Source: JANRKB01 sp033763695
Lineage (GTDB): Bacteria; Planctomycetota; Phycisphaerae; Phycisphaerales; UBA1924
Assembly: GCA_033763695.1 (NCBI GenBank)
Contig: JANRKB010000018.1
Span: 62,001 to 126,000, forward strand
DNA length: 64,000 nucleotides
Direction of reading: 5' to 3'
Made by a program: the position numbers and the translations under genes. Shown piece by piece: positions 42,892 to 49,930 of this stretch. Each line of letters begins with the position of its first letter. The stretch's first letter is position 1. Below the pieces are notes generated by a model. It saw only the letters and a list, made by a program, of their open reading frames with translations. It did no database searches and was not told the DNA's origin.

Positions 42892-43287
42892 GTGGCCGCC
42901 CGCATCCGCACTCATCGCGATCTCCTTGTCTATGCACGGGCGTTTGACGCGGCGACGAGCATCTACGTGCTCTCCAAGGCGTTTCCCACTGAAGAGCGAT
43001 ACTCGCTGACTGATCAAGTGAGGAGGTCATCTCGATCTGTCACCGCCAACATCGCTGAGGCTTGGCGAAAACGCCGGTATGAAGCGGCCTTTATCGCGAA
43101 ACTCTCCGACGCGGAAGCCGAGGCGGCAGAAACACAAGTATGGATTGAGCACGCAGTGAAGTGTGGATACGTCAAGCGCGATACTGCCGCCCAACTTTAC
43201 CGCGAGTATGACCAGATCATTCGGCTGCTTGTCGCGATGGCTCGCTCGCCAGAGAAGTGGCTCCTGTCACCCAAGTCCCAGGCCTGA
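42892..43287 (+). CDS. Four-helix-bundle protein (23S rRNA IVP / TIGR02436-like)
   Basis: The start is GTG 42892, with GGGAG upstream, giving 131 residues. The sequence LLVYARAFDAATSIYVLSKAFPTEERYSLTDQVRRSSRSVTANIAEAWRK is only partly quoted here: the family is recognised from its SLTDQVRRSSRSVTANIAE block and the YDQIIRLLVAM tail. Family members form pentameric helical bundles and are close to the Avd accessory protein of diversity-generating retroelements. They are often found singly with no conserved neighbours, and originally as inserts in 23S rRNA genes. Here it interrupts the aguB-aguA operon and is bounded by inverted simple repeats, which suggests mobility. No reverse transcriptase or variable repeat is nearby. 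Confidence 0.85.
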   Translation: MAARIRTHRDLLVYARAFDAATSIYVLSKAFPTEERYSLTDQVRRSSRSVTANIAEAWRKRRYEAAFIAKLSDAEAEAAETQVWIEHAVKCGYVKRDTAAQLYREYDQIIRLLVAMARSPEKWLLSPKSQA

Positions 43288-43308
43288 CTCTCGTGGCTCT
43301 TGGTCTCG

Positions 43309-43340
43309 TCTCAGGTCTGATGTCTGATGTCTGATGTCTG
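43309..43340 (+). repeat. TGTCTGA tandem repeat and right copy of the inverted repeat
   Basis: Four 7-base units (GTCTGAT and similar) run from 43313 to 43340. Two overlapping copies of TGTCTGATGTCTG (43321-43333 and 43328-43340) are exact reverse complements of the left repeat at 42869-42881. The element ends 38 bases before the aguA ATG. Confidence 0.85.
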
Positions 43341-43378
43341 CACCCCTCACCCTCTCACCCCCTCACTCGCGACCCACC

Positions 43379-44533
43379 ATGCCCAAGCCACGCACTCTCA
43401 CCGGCACTCCGCTTCAACACGGCTTCTCCTTCCCCGCCGAATGGGCCCCGCAATCGGGCACATGGTTCAGTTGGCCGCGGCCTGAGGGGATCTCGTTTCC
43501 CAGCAAGTATCACACAGTTCCCGCGAGCCTCGCGGCGATCATCACCGAGATCGCGCCGCGTCAGACCGTGCACATCAACGTGCCCAACGAGAACTACGAA
43601 CGCATCGTGCGCGAGCAACTGATCGCCAATGGCGTCGCGGCCCGCTTCTTCGGCAAGCAGACGCCGCTGGACGGTGAGCCGAGTCGAACGAGTCGCATCC
43701 AGTTCCACTACATGCCGACGAATGAGGCGTGGTGCCGCGACCACGGCCCGGCGATCGTCACACGTCGTCGCGGCGGCACGCGCGAGTTTGCAATTGTCGA
43801 TTGGGGCTTCAACGCCTGGGGCGGCAAGTACCCGCCCTTCGACAGCGACGACAATGTACCCACGCGCATCGCCGAGGAGTTTGCAGAGCAGAAGGTGAAG
43901 GGCTTTGTCGGCGTGTTCTACCCGCGCTGCAAGGGCCAGCCGATCGTCATGGAAGGCGGCAGCGTCGACTTCAACGGACGCGGCACGATCCTCACCACCG
44001 ATTCCTGCCTGCTGCACAAGAACCGCAACCCGCACCTGAAGCAGCGCGACATCGAGAAGGCGCTCAAGGACTGGTACGGTCAATCGCACATCGTGTGGTT
44101 GGGCGATGGCATCGTCGGCGATGACACCGACGGCCACATCGACGACATCGCGCGATTCCTGAATCCGCGGACAATCGTGACGGTCGTGGAAGACGACCCG
44201 CGCGACGAGAACTACAAGCCGCTGCGTGAGAATCTCAAGCGTCTGGCGATGGCGAAGGATCAGGACGGCAAGCCGTTCGAGATCGTGACGATCCCGATGC
44301 CGCGTGCGGTGGTGCATGAGGGTCAGCGACTGCCGGCGTCCTACGCGAACTTTCTGTTCATCAACGGGGCGTGCCTGGTACCGACCTTCCGCGACAAGAA
44401 GACCGAGCGCATCGCACTCAACACGCTGCAGAAAGCGCTGCCGAACCACGAGGTGATCGGCGTCGACTGCACGGAACTCGTGTGGGGCTTGGGGACGATT
44501 CACTGCCTGACGCAACAGATTCCGAAGCCATGA
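43379..44533 (+). CDS. aguA: Agmatine deiminase
   Basis: AguA converts agmatine to N-carbamoylputrescine and ammonia, the first step of the pathway completed by AguB upstream. The protein has 384 residues from ATG 43379; GTG/TTG starts further up would fall inside the repeat. The guanidine-modifying-enzyme fold shows the family residues: EAWCRDHGP (117-124), MEGGSVDFNG, DDTDGHIDD (His253) and catalytic Cys376 in GTIHCLTQQ. It is cytoplasmic. Originally it was probably adjacent to aguB; the four-helix-bundle gene and repeats now separate them. Together they make putrescine from agmatine. No arginine decarboxylase is in the window. Confidence 0.94.
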   Translation: MPKPRTLTGTPLQHGFSFPAEWAPQSGTWFSWPRPEGISFPSKYHTVPASLAAIITEIAPRQTVHINVPNENYERIVREQLIANGVAARFFGKQTPLDGEPSRTSRIQFHYMPTNEAWCRDHGPAIVTRRRGGTREFAIVDWGFNAWGGKYPPFDSDDNVPTRIAEEFAEQKVKGFVGVFYPRCKGQPIVMEGGSVDFNGRGTILTTDSCLLHKNRNPHLKQRDIEKALKDWYGQSHIVWLGDGIVGDDTDGHIDDIARFLNPRTIVTVVEDDPRDENYKPLRENLKRLAMAKDQDGKPFEIVTIPMPRAVVHEGQRLPASYANFLFINGACLVPTFRDKKTERIALNTLQKALPNHEVIGVDCTELVWGLGTIHCLTQQIPKP

Positions 44534-44814
44534 GATTTGCTTTCGCCTTGATTCTGCGTGCCTGACGCCTGCTTCGGACCCGCACATAAGTTGACGGCGA
44601 GGGTTCGGCTGAGAAGAAGGCATCGCGCCATCAGGCATCAAGGCATCGGGTTTCGGCGTCAGCACGTACCGACGCGCACGGTCCGCCATCTGACTATTCT
44701 CAGAACCGGCTTGGTCCGGGCTGCGTATGGTTCGCGAAGAACGCGCGACGCGGCGACCGCAACACCACGCCCGTACGTTCGGATCGAGCCTTTGGTCCGA
44801 GGAGTGCGTTCGCG

Positions 44815-45843
44815 ATGCTTCAAGAAGTGCGTGCCGGAAGTCAGACGACGTCTGACGAGACTGTTGCCGCGCCCGCGGCGGCCTCTGTTGCCGTTGTGCC
44901 CGATGGCACCGTGCCGCTTGTCTTCGCACAAACGTCGGCCGATCGCACGCTCAAGCTCATCAACGTCGCCGCGGTGACGATCCCGTTCGCGGGATTTGCG
45001 GCAGCCATGGCATTGACATGGGGCGGCCTCTTCAACGCCACGCACTTATGGATCATGCTGGGCATGGGGCTGTTTACAGCGGCGGGCATCACCGTCGGCT
45101 TTCATCGCCTCTTCACACACAAGTCATTCAAGGCACCTGCGATCGTGCGCTGGATCTTCGCGGTGGCGGGCTCGATGGCCGTGCAGGGCCCGGTGATCCG
45201 CTGGTGCGCGGAGCATCGTCGCCATCATCAGCACTCGGATACGGAAGACGATCCGCATTCGCCGCACATGAGCCCCGATGGCTCGTGGGGCGAGGGGCTG
45301 CGGGCGACGCTTCGCGGGGCATATCACGCGCACGTGGGCTGGCTGTTTGAGCCGCGGAGCAAAGGACTCGGCAAGTACTCGCAGGATCTGCAGGCGGATC
45401 CGGTGCTCGCGATGGTGACGCGGCAGTTTCCCTATTGGGTGATCGCGGGCCTGCTCTTACCCGCGCTGCTCGGCGGCGTGCTCACAATGAGTTGGATGGG
45501 CGCGCTGCTCGGATTCGTGTGGGGCGGCCTCGTGCGCGTGCTCATCGTGCATCATGTCACATGGAGCGTGAACTCAATCTGTCACCTTTGGGGGACGCGG
45601 CCCTTTGAGAGCCACGATCTGAGCCGCAACAACGCGATCGTCGGCGTGCTCGCGCTCGGCGAGGGCTGGCACAACAACCACCACGCGTTCCCAACCAGCG
45701 CCCGCCACGGCCTGCGCTGGTGGGAACTGGACATCAGCTACATGATCATCATGGCGATGAAGCTTGTCGGCCTGGCGTCGGACGTCAAGCGACCGGATGC
45801 GGCCCGCATGGCAGGCAAGCGACGCGCAGCCCCGCACGCCTGA
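44815..45843 (+). CDS. Membrane acyl-CoA/acyl-lipid delta-9 desaturase
   Basis: The protein has 342 residues, with AGGAG before ATG 44815. Three histidine boxes bind the di-iron centre: HRLFTH (97-102), HRRHH (134-138) and HNNHH (286-290). Four hydrophobic helices (about 48-70, 76-96, 110-128 and 205-245) fit the stearoyl-CoA-desaturase type. It inserts a double bond in saturated acyl chains at the cytoplasmic membrane. The N-terminal ~40 residues (Ala/Thr-rich) are an unusual soluble extension. There is no electron-donor gene nearby. It is monocistronic and convergent with slyX. Confidence 0.93.
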   Translation: MLQEVRAGSQTTSDETVAAPAAASVAVVPDGTVPLVFAQTSADRTLKLINVAAVTIPFAGFAAAMALTWGGLFNATHLWIMLGMGLFTAAGITVGFHRLFTHKSFKAPAIVRWIFAVAGSMAVQGPVIRWCAEHRRHHQHSDTEDDPHSPHMSPDGSWGEGLRATLRGAYHAHVGWLFEPRSKGLGKYSQDLQADPVLAMVTRQFPYWVIAGLLLPALLGGVLTMSWMGALLGFVWGGLVRVLIVHHVTWSVNSICHLWGTRPFESHDLSRNNAIVGVLALGEGWHNNHHAFPTSARHGLRWWELDISYMIIMAMKLVGLASDVKRPDAARMAGKRRAAPHA

Positions 45844-45885
45844 CGGCTGCATTCCCTGGGCCCATCCCTGCTCAGCGCCATTCTC

Positions 45886-46134
45886 TTACGTTCTTTCCTC
45901 GGGCGGAAGATCATCGGGATCCGCTTCCGAGTCCTTGGTCTCCATCGCCGCGAAACGCTGCGCGACGCCCTGCTCAAGCGTTGCAACAGTGCGTCGAACC
46001 TCGCGCAGTTGCGCCATCAGCGCGAGCACCTGCTCGTGGAGTTGCTCGCGTTCGTGCTCGGCAAAGCCCAGTGCTTCTTCAAGCCGCTGCACGCGTGCCG
46101 CGAGTGCGGGGATGTCATCAGGAGACGCGCTCAT
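45886..46134 (-). CDS. slyX: SlyX-family coiled-coil protein
   Basis: The protein has 82 residues from ATG 46134; the longer frame upstream lies antisense to the next gene and is not coding. The pattern LAARVQRLEEALGFAEHE, then EQLHEQVLALMAQLREVR, is the two-helix coiled coil of SlyX proteins, with an acidic C-terminus DPDDLPPEE close to the usual SlyX ending (LPPHY). Function in the family is unknown beyond an indirect link to lysis protein stability. It is divergent from the PagL-like gene, with 85 bases between them. Confidence 0.75.
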   Translation of the reverse strand: MSASPDDIPALAARVQRLEEALGFAEHEREQLHEQVLALMAQLREVRRTVATLEQGVAQRFAAMETKDSEADPDDLPPEERT

Positions 46135-46219
46135 CGTCGCGGATGATACTGATGATCCCTTGTCGAAGACGCCCGATGCCAACGTGCCGAGCGGCGGAAA
46201 GCCAGATACGCTCTGTGCC

Positions 46220-46864
46220 ATGAAGAACGCTCGCCCCGTCGTCGCGCTCGCGTGTGCCCTCTCAGGCTTGGCCATCTCGTCCGCCGTCGCGGACGAATCA
46301 CTCAACCTCGAAGGCGCGACGCTTTCGCTGCAGCCCGCGGCCAAGGCCGATGCGCCGACCACACAGCCCGCGGGCCATCGCGGCGCGTACGGCGAAGCAG
46401 GCACGATGTGGTGGACGATCGGCGGCGGGGTCGCCTCCGACTTTGACACCTCCGACGATTACAACCTCCACGTTGCATGGTCGTGGTTCCTCGTCGATCG
46501 CCTCGAGTGGGGGCTTGAGGGCGGCGCGTGGTACTTTGATCAAGAGGGCAGCAATGAGTGGGGCGCGAGCGCCCACATGCTCTTCCGCTGGCACTTCTGG
46601 ATGAGCGAGGATCGCAAGTGGTCGATCTTCGCCGACGCGGGCATCGGTTTGCTCGCGGCCACGGGCGATGTGCCTCCGGGCGGGACGAGCTTTGACTTCA
46701 TGCCACGCGTCGGCGCGGGCTTCACGCACGAAATCGCCGAGAACACGCGGCTCGAAGCCGGCGTCCGCTGGCACCACATCTCCAACGCGCGGATCAATGG
46801 CGACAACGAGAATCCCTCGCGCGACGGCGTGTTGCTCTACACCGGCGTGATCTTCCCGTTCTGA
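46220..46864 (+). CDS. PagL-like outer-membrane lipid A deacylase / acyloxyacyl hydrolase
   Basis: The protein has 214 residues. A signal peptide (1-24, SSAVADE) is followed by a Pro/Ala linker and an 8-stranded-barrel pattern of alternating hydrophobics. The key motif RWHHISNARI gives the candidate His186/Ser188 pair of the PagL family. A downstream Glu is present (NENPSRDG, Glu197), but its spacing differs from classic PagL, so activity is not certain. PagL removes the 3-O acyl chain of lipid A in the outer membrane. Its presence, with hldD in the same window, supports LPS in this organism. The last residue is Phe, as in outer-membrane barrels. Confidence 0.8.
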   Translation: MKNARPVVALACALSGLAISSAVADESLNLEGATLSLQPAAKADAPTTQPAGHRGAYGEAGTMWWTIGGGVASDFDTSDDYNLHVAWSWFLVDRLEWGLEGGAWYFDQEGSNEWGASAHMLFRWHFWMSEDRKWSIFADAGIGLLAATGDVPPGGTSFDFMPRVGAGFTHEIAENTRLEAGVRWHHISNARINGDNENPSRDGVLLYTGVIFPF

Positions 46865-46889
46865 TGAGTTGCTTTGCCACGCGCGGGCG

Positions 46890-47855
46890 TCAGCTCGCCG
46901 CGCGCAGGTTGGTCTGCGCCGTCACATCGCTGGAAACGACGCGATTGCGTCCGCCCTTCTTGGCGGCGTACAGATTGCGGTCCGCGGCTTCGACCCATGC
47001 CGCCGGCGTCAACGCCGACGCGCCGGACGCGCCCGCAATCCCGAACGACGCTGTGATCTTGCGTTCGGGGTGGCGCGGCCAGGAGATCTCCTCCAGCGCC
47101 GCGCGGATGCGATCGCACACCTTGGCACCGTCCGCCGCACTCGTGTCGGGCATGACGATCACGAACTCTTCGCCGCCGTATCGGCACGCAACGTCCGACT
47201 GGCGGCATTCGCGCTGCAGCACCTTGGCAACGCCCTGCAGCACGGCATCGCCGGCGGGGTGGCCGTAGGTGTCGTTGACGGACTTGAAGTGGTCGACATC
47301 GAGCAGCGCGACCGACAGCGGCCGTGCATGGCGCTGGTTGCGCGAGACTTCGTCAGCCCAGCGCGAGTCAAAGAACAGACGATTCCACAAACCCGTGAGG
47401 CCGTCGAGCTGCGCCCGCTGGCTGAGCAGTTGCATGAGGCGATGGGTGCGGAGCACCGAACGCAGACGCACGCGCAGCTCAGTGAACTCAAACGGCTTGG
47501 TGATGTAATCGACCGAGCCGAGTTCGAATGCCGTGACCTTGTCCTGGGCACTCTGCTGGCCCGAGAGAATGATCACCGGCAGATGGAGCGTGGCGGGGTC
47601 GTCCTTGAGGGTGCGCAGCACCTCGAAGCCGTCCATCCCGGGCATGTCGATGTCCAGGAGGATCGCTGCGGGCATGTACTTGGTCGCGAGCTTGATGCCT
47701 TCGGCACCGCTCATCGCGGGAATGAGTTCGACTTCTTCCTGCTTCAGGCGTGCGCGCAGCAGGCGATGCACGTCCTGCGAGTCATCGATGACAAGCACGA
47801 CCGGGCGACCATCGTCGCTCTTGACTGCCGCCGGTTGTGTCGTGGAATCCGCCAT
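46890..47855 (-). CDS. REC-GGDEF diguanylate cyclase response regulator
   Basis: The protein has 321 residues. The receiver (about 18-135) has phospho-acceptor Asp68 (LLDIDMPGMDG) and Lys120 (YITKPFEF). The GGDEF domain (about 148-310) has GGEEF at 227-231 and an inhibitory c-di-GMP site, R-x-x-D (Arg218, Asp221), five residues before it, so the enzyme is probably active and self-limited. It makes c-di-GMP in the cytoplasm when phosphorylated. The HPt gene directly upstream (61 bases) is the likely phosphate donor or sink. It is convergent with the PagL-like gene. Confidence 0.94.
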   Translation of the reverse strand: MADSTTQPAAVKSDDGRPVVLVIDDSQDVHRLLRARLKQEEVELIPAMSGAEGIKLATKYMPAAILLDIDMPGMDGFEVLRTLKDDPATLHLPVIILSGQQSAQDKVTAFELGSVDYITKPFEFTELRVRLRSVLRTHRLMQLLSQRAQLDGLTGLWNRLFFDSRWADEVSRNQRHARPLSVALLDVDHFKSVNDTYGHPAGDAVLQGVAKVLQRECRQSDVACRYGGEEFVIVMPDTSAADGAKVCDRIRAALEEISWPRHPERKITASFGIAGASGASALTPAAWVEAADRNLYAAKKGGRNRVVSSDVTAQTNLRAAS

Positions 47856-47915
47856 GAGAGCCCCAAACGAGTCAACGCATCAAGTTCGTTCGTCCACCAC
47901 ACCGCTCAACCGCGT

Positions 47916-48254
47916 TCATGTCGTCGCACGCCGGCACAGGTCCACCAGTTCGTTCACCTGGCGGCTGATGTCATCCAGTGCCGCGGCCTGCGGCTCGCTG
48001 GCGTTCTTCTTCAGACTCGCCTCGAGCTTGGCGGCTGCCTCGCCCAAGGACGGAAACCCGTAGCCGCCGCACGCACCCTTGAGCTGGTGGCTCAGCCTCT
48101 GCAAGTCCGCGAACTTGCTCTGGCTGAGGGCCTCCTGCAGCGACTGGGTGCGTGAGCCCAGTTCTCCGACGAACTCGGCGACGAGGTCTGCCATGTCAGG
48201 ATCCGAGGCGAACTCGGACTTGATCGGTGAACTGGATGAGCTGTCGGCCGCCAT
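47916..48254 (-). CDS. HPt phosphotransfer protein
   Basis: The start is ATG 48254, with GGGAGG upstream, giving 112 residues. The phospho-accepting His56 lies in RLSHQLKGACGGYGF. The four-helix bundle is predicted by the regular hydrophobic pattern, with an N-terminal Ser-rich tail. It carries phosphate between a hybrid histidine kinase (not in this window) and a receiver, most likely the REC-GGDEF protein encoded next in the same direction. A strong hairpin stands upstream (48331-48357). Confidence 0.9.
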   Translation of the reverse strand: MAADSSSSSPIKSEFASDPDMADLVAEFVGELGSRTQSLQEALSQSKFADLQRLSHQLKGACGGYGFPSLGEAAAKLEASLKKNASEPQAAALDDISRQVNELVDLCRRATT

Positions 48255-48330
48255 GGTCGAACCTCCCGGACATCTCCATCGGTTGAGCAGGACTGCCGAT
48301 TCACTGTTGTTGGGGAATCCCCGAAAGACG

Positions 48331-48357
48331 AGAAAACCCCTTGTTCGGGGGTTTTCT
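48331..48357. terminator. Long perfect hairpin upstream of the HPt gene
   Basis: AGAAAACCCC (48331-48340) and GGGGTTTTCT (48348-48357) form a ten-base perfect stem, with runs of A and T on the outside and G and C on the inside, so it can terminate on both strands. It lies between tRNA-Glu and the HPt gene. Its position upstream of the HPt gene makes it an upstream-transcript stop or an insulation element. Confidence 0.65.
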
Positions 48358-48486
48358 CCGCGAACCGCTGGCCTGCCGCAGGGTTCCGACAGCGATCGCA
48401 GACGTCCTCGCGCCGCCCGCGCAGACGGCACAGTCGCGCCAAACCGCACGCAGCCCGATGTCGGGGTCGCCGCGTCGCCGTGGGCA

Positions 48487-48514
48487 AAAATGAAAACCGC
48501 GGCCAAAGCCGCGG
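48487..48514 (-). terminator. Terminator of tRNA-Glu
   Basis: Minus strand: the GCCGCGG-type arms (48508-48514 and 48497-48503) enclose a four-base loop and are followed by TTTTCATTTTT. It begins eight bases after the tRNA discriminator base. Confidence 0.8.
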
Positions 48515-48521
48515 CTTCAAA

Positions 48522-48596
48522 TGACCCCACGGGGATTCGAACCCCGGTTTTCAGGATGAGAACCTGACGTCCTAGACCAGGCTAGACGATGGGGCC
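48522..48596 (-). tRNA. tRNA-Glu (CTC)
   Basis: On the minus strand the 75-base cloverleaf has acceptor arms GGCCCCA and TGGGGTC, anticodon stem TCAGG/CCTGA with loop TTCTCAT (anticodon CTC), and T-arm CGGGG/CCCCG around TTCGAAT. The discriminator is A. CCA is not encoded. It is followed by its own terminator. Confidence 0.93.
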
Positions 48597-48672
48597 AAAA
48601 CGGACTCTCATCTAGGACGAATCACAATAGGCCCGCCCCCGCCCGCGTCAACCGACGCGATAGACCCCACCG

Positions 48673-49857
48673 TCACACAAACAGCCGCATCTGCCCGCCC
48701 ACTTCCGGCCTTCGGAAGTGCGCGCCGCTCAGACGCGGCACATCGAGATTCAGCCCGTACTTCCGGCTGAACACTTCGAACGTTCGCGCCACGTGATCAG
48801 AAAACGCGCCGCGTCCGCGATGCCGTCCCGGGCCTGCGTCATACAGCTTGCCGTGGTTCATCTGTCGCAGCAGCGACTCGACCTTGCGTGCGCGATCCGG
48901 ATGCACGTGCCGCATCAGCCACTCGGCGAAGACTTCCTTGAGTTGATAGGGCAGGCGCAGCATGATCCATGATGCACGCCGCGCCCCGGCCTCGGCGATC
49001 GCCTGCAAGATGCTCGGCAGTTCCGCATCGGTCAGCCCCGGGATGATGGGTGCGATGTTCACGGTCACCGGAATGCCAGCACGCGAAAGCTCGCGGATGG
49101 CCCGCAAGCGACCGGCCGGGTCCGACGCCCGCGGCTCAAGCGTTCGTGCGAGTGCGGCATCGAGCGTCACGAGTGTGATCGTCACCCGCCCCGCACCGAC
49201 CGCCGCAAGTCGCTGCCACAGGTCAATATCTCGCAGCACCAGGGCACTCTTGGTCATCGTGGAAACGGGCTGATTGCATTCGGCGAGCACTTCCAGACAC
49301 TGACGCGCGACTCGCATCTTGTGCTCGATGGGCTGATAGATGTCGGTGATCGCCGACATCACAATCGGCTCGGGCTTCCACGCGGGGTTGGAGAGTTCAT
49401 GGCGGAGCAGTTCGGCGGCATCGGGCTTAGCGACAAGCTTGGTCTCAAAGTCCAGCCCGCAACTGAACCCGAGATACTCGTGGTACGTCCGCGCGTAGCA
49501 ATAGATGCACCCGTGCTCGCAGCCGCGATAGGGATTGAGCGTCCAGTCAAAGGGCACGTCGGACGTCTGCGCGACGCGATTGATGATCGAACGCGTCGCG
49601 TCGTGGTACACCTGTCGCTCGACGCGGCGGACGCGCGTTGAGCCGTCGGCAGCGACTTCCTCACGCTCCACCTGCTCGCGATCCAGTTCCTCGCCGAGCA
49701 CATGCAGACGCACCGACTCAAAGCGATTGCCCGGATTGATCGCCGCCGCACGCCGATGCGCAGGCCCCGCCGCGATCACATCGCGATACTCGGGCCGCGG
49801 GGCATCGTCAGAGCCTTCGTGCCCGCCAGCGTTGCCTTCCATGCGTCTGGGCTGCAT
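48673..49857 (-). CDS. PA0069-family radical SAM protein
   Basis: The protein has 394 residues. The iron-sulfur cluster motif is C-x3-C-x2-C: Cys113, Cys117, Cys120 (CEHGCIYCYAR). The RGC-E-H-GCIYC context, SAITDIYQPIEHKMR and STMTKSALVLRDIDL fit the PA0069/SplB-like group. An N-terminal region (about 20-105) precedes the TIM-barrel core. The reaction is unknown in this group; spore-photoproduct-lyase-like chemistry on nucleic acid has been suggested for relatives. It is monocistronic. Confidence 0.9.
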   Translation of the reverse strand: MQPRRMEGNAGGHEGSDDAPRPEYRDVIAAGPAHRRAAAINPGNRFESVRLHVLGEELDREQVEREEVAADGSTRVRRVERQVYHDATRSIINRVAQTSDVPFDWTLNPYRGCEHGCIYCYARTYHEYLGFSCGLDFETKLVAKPDAAELLRHELSNPAWKPEPIVMSAITDIYQPIEHKMRVARQCLEVLAECNQPVSTMTKSALVLRDIDLWQRLAAVGAGRVTITLVTLDAALARTLEPRASDPAGRLRAIRELSRAGIPVTVNIAPIIPGLTDAELPSILQAIAEAGARRASWIMLRLPYQLKEVFAEWLMRHVHPDRARKVESLLRQMNHGKLYDAGPGRHRGRGAFSDHVARTFEVFSRKYGLNLDVPRLSGAHFRRPEVGGQMRLFV

Positions 49858-49930
49858 GGCGACAAGATAGCATTTTGTTTGGTTTCGTCAAGGTCTTTGT
49901 CTGATTTCACGAAAAACCTTGACGTCACCG

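Noticed and set aside
42869..43340. Diversity-generating retroelement
   Set aside because: The Avd-like gene is alone; no reverse transcriptase, template repeat or variable repeat is present nearby.
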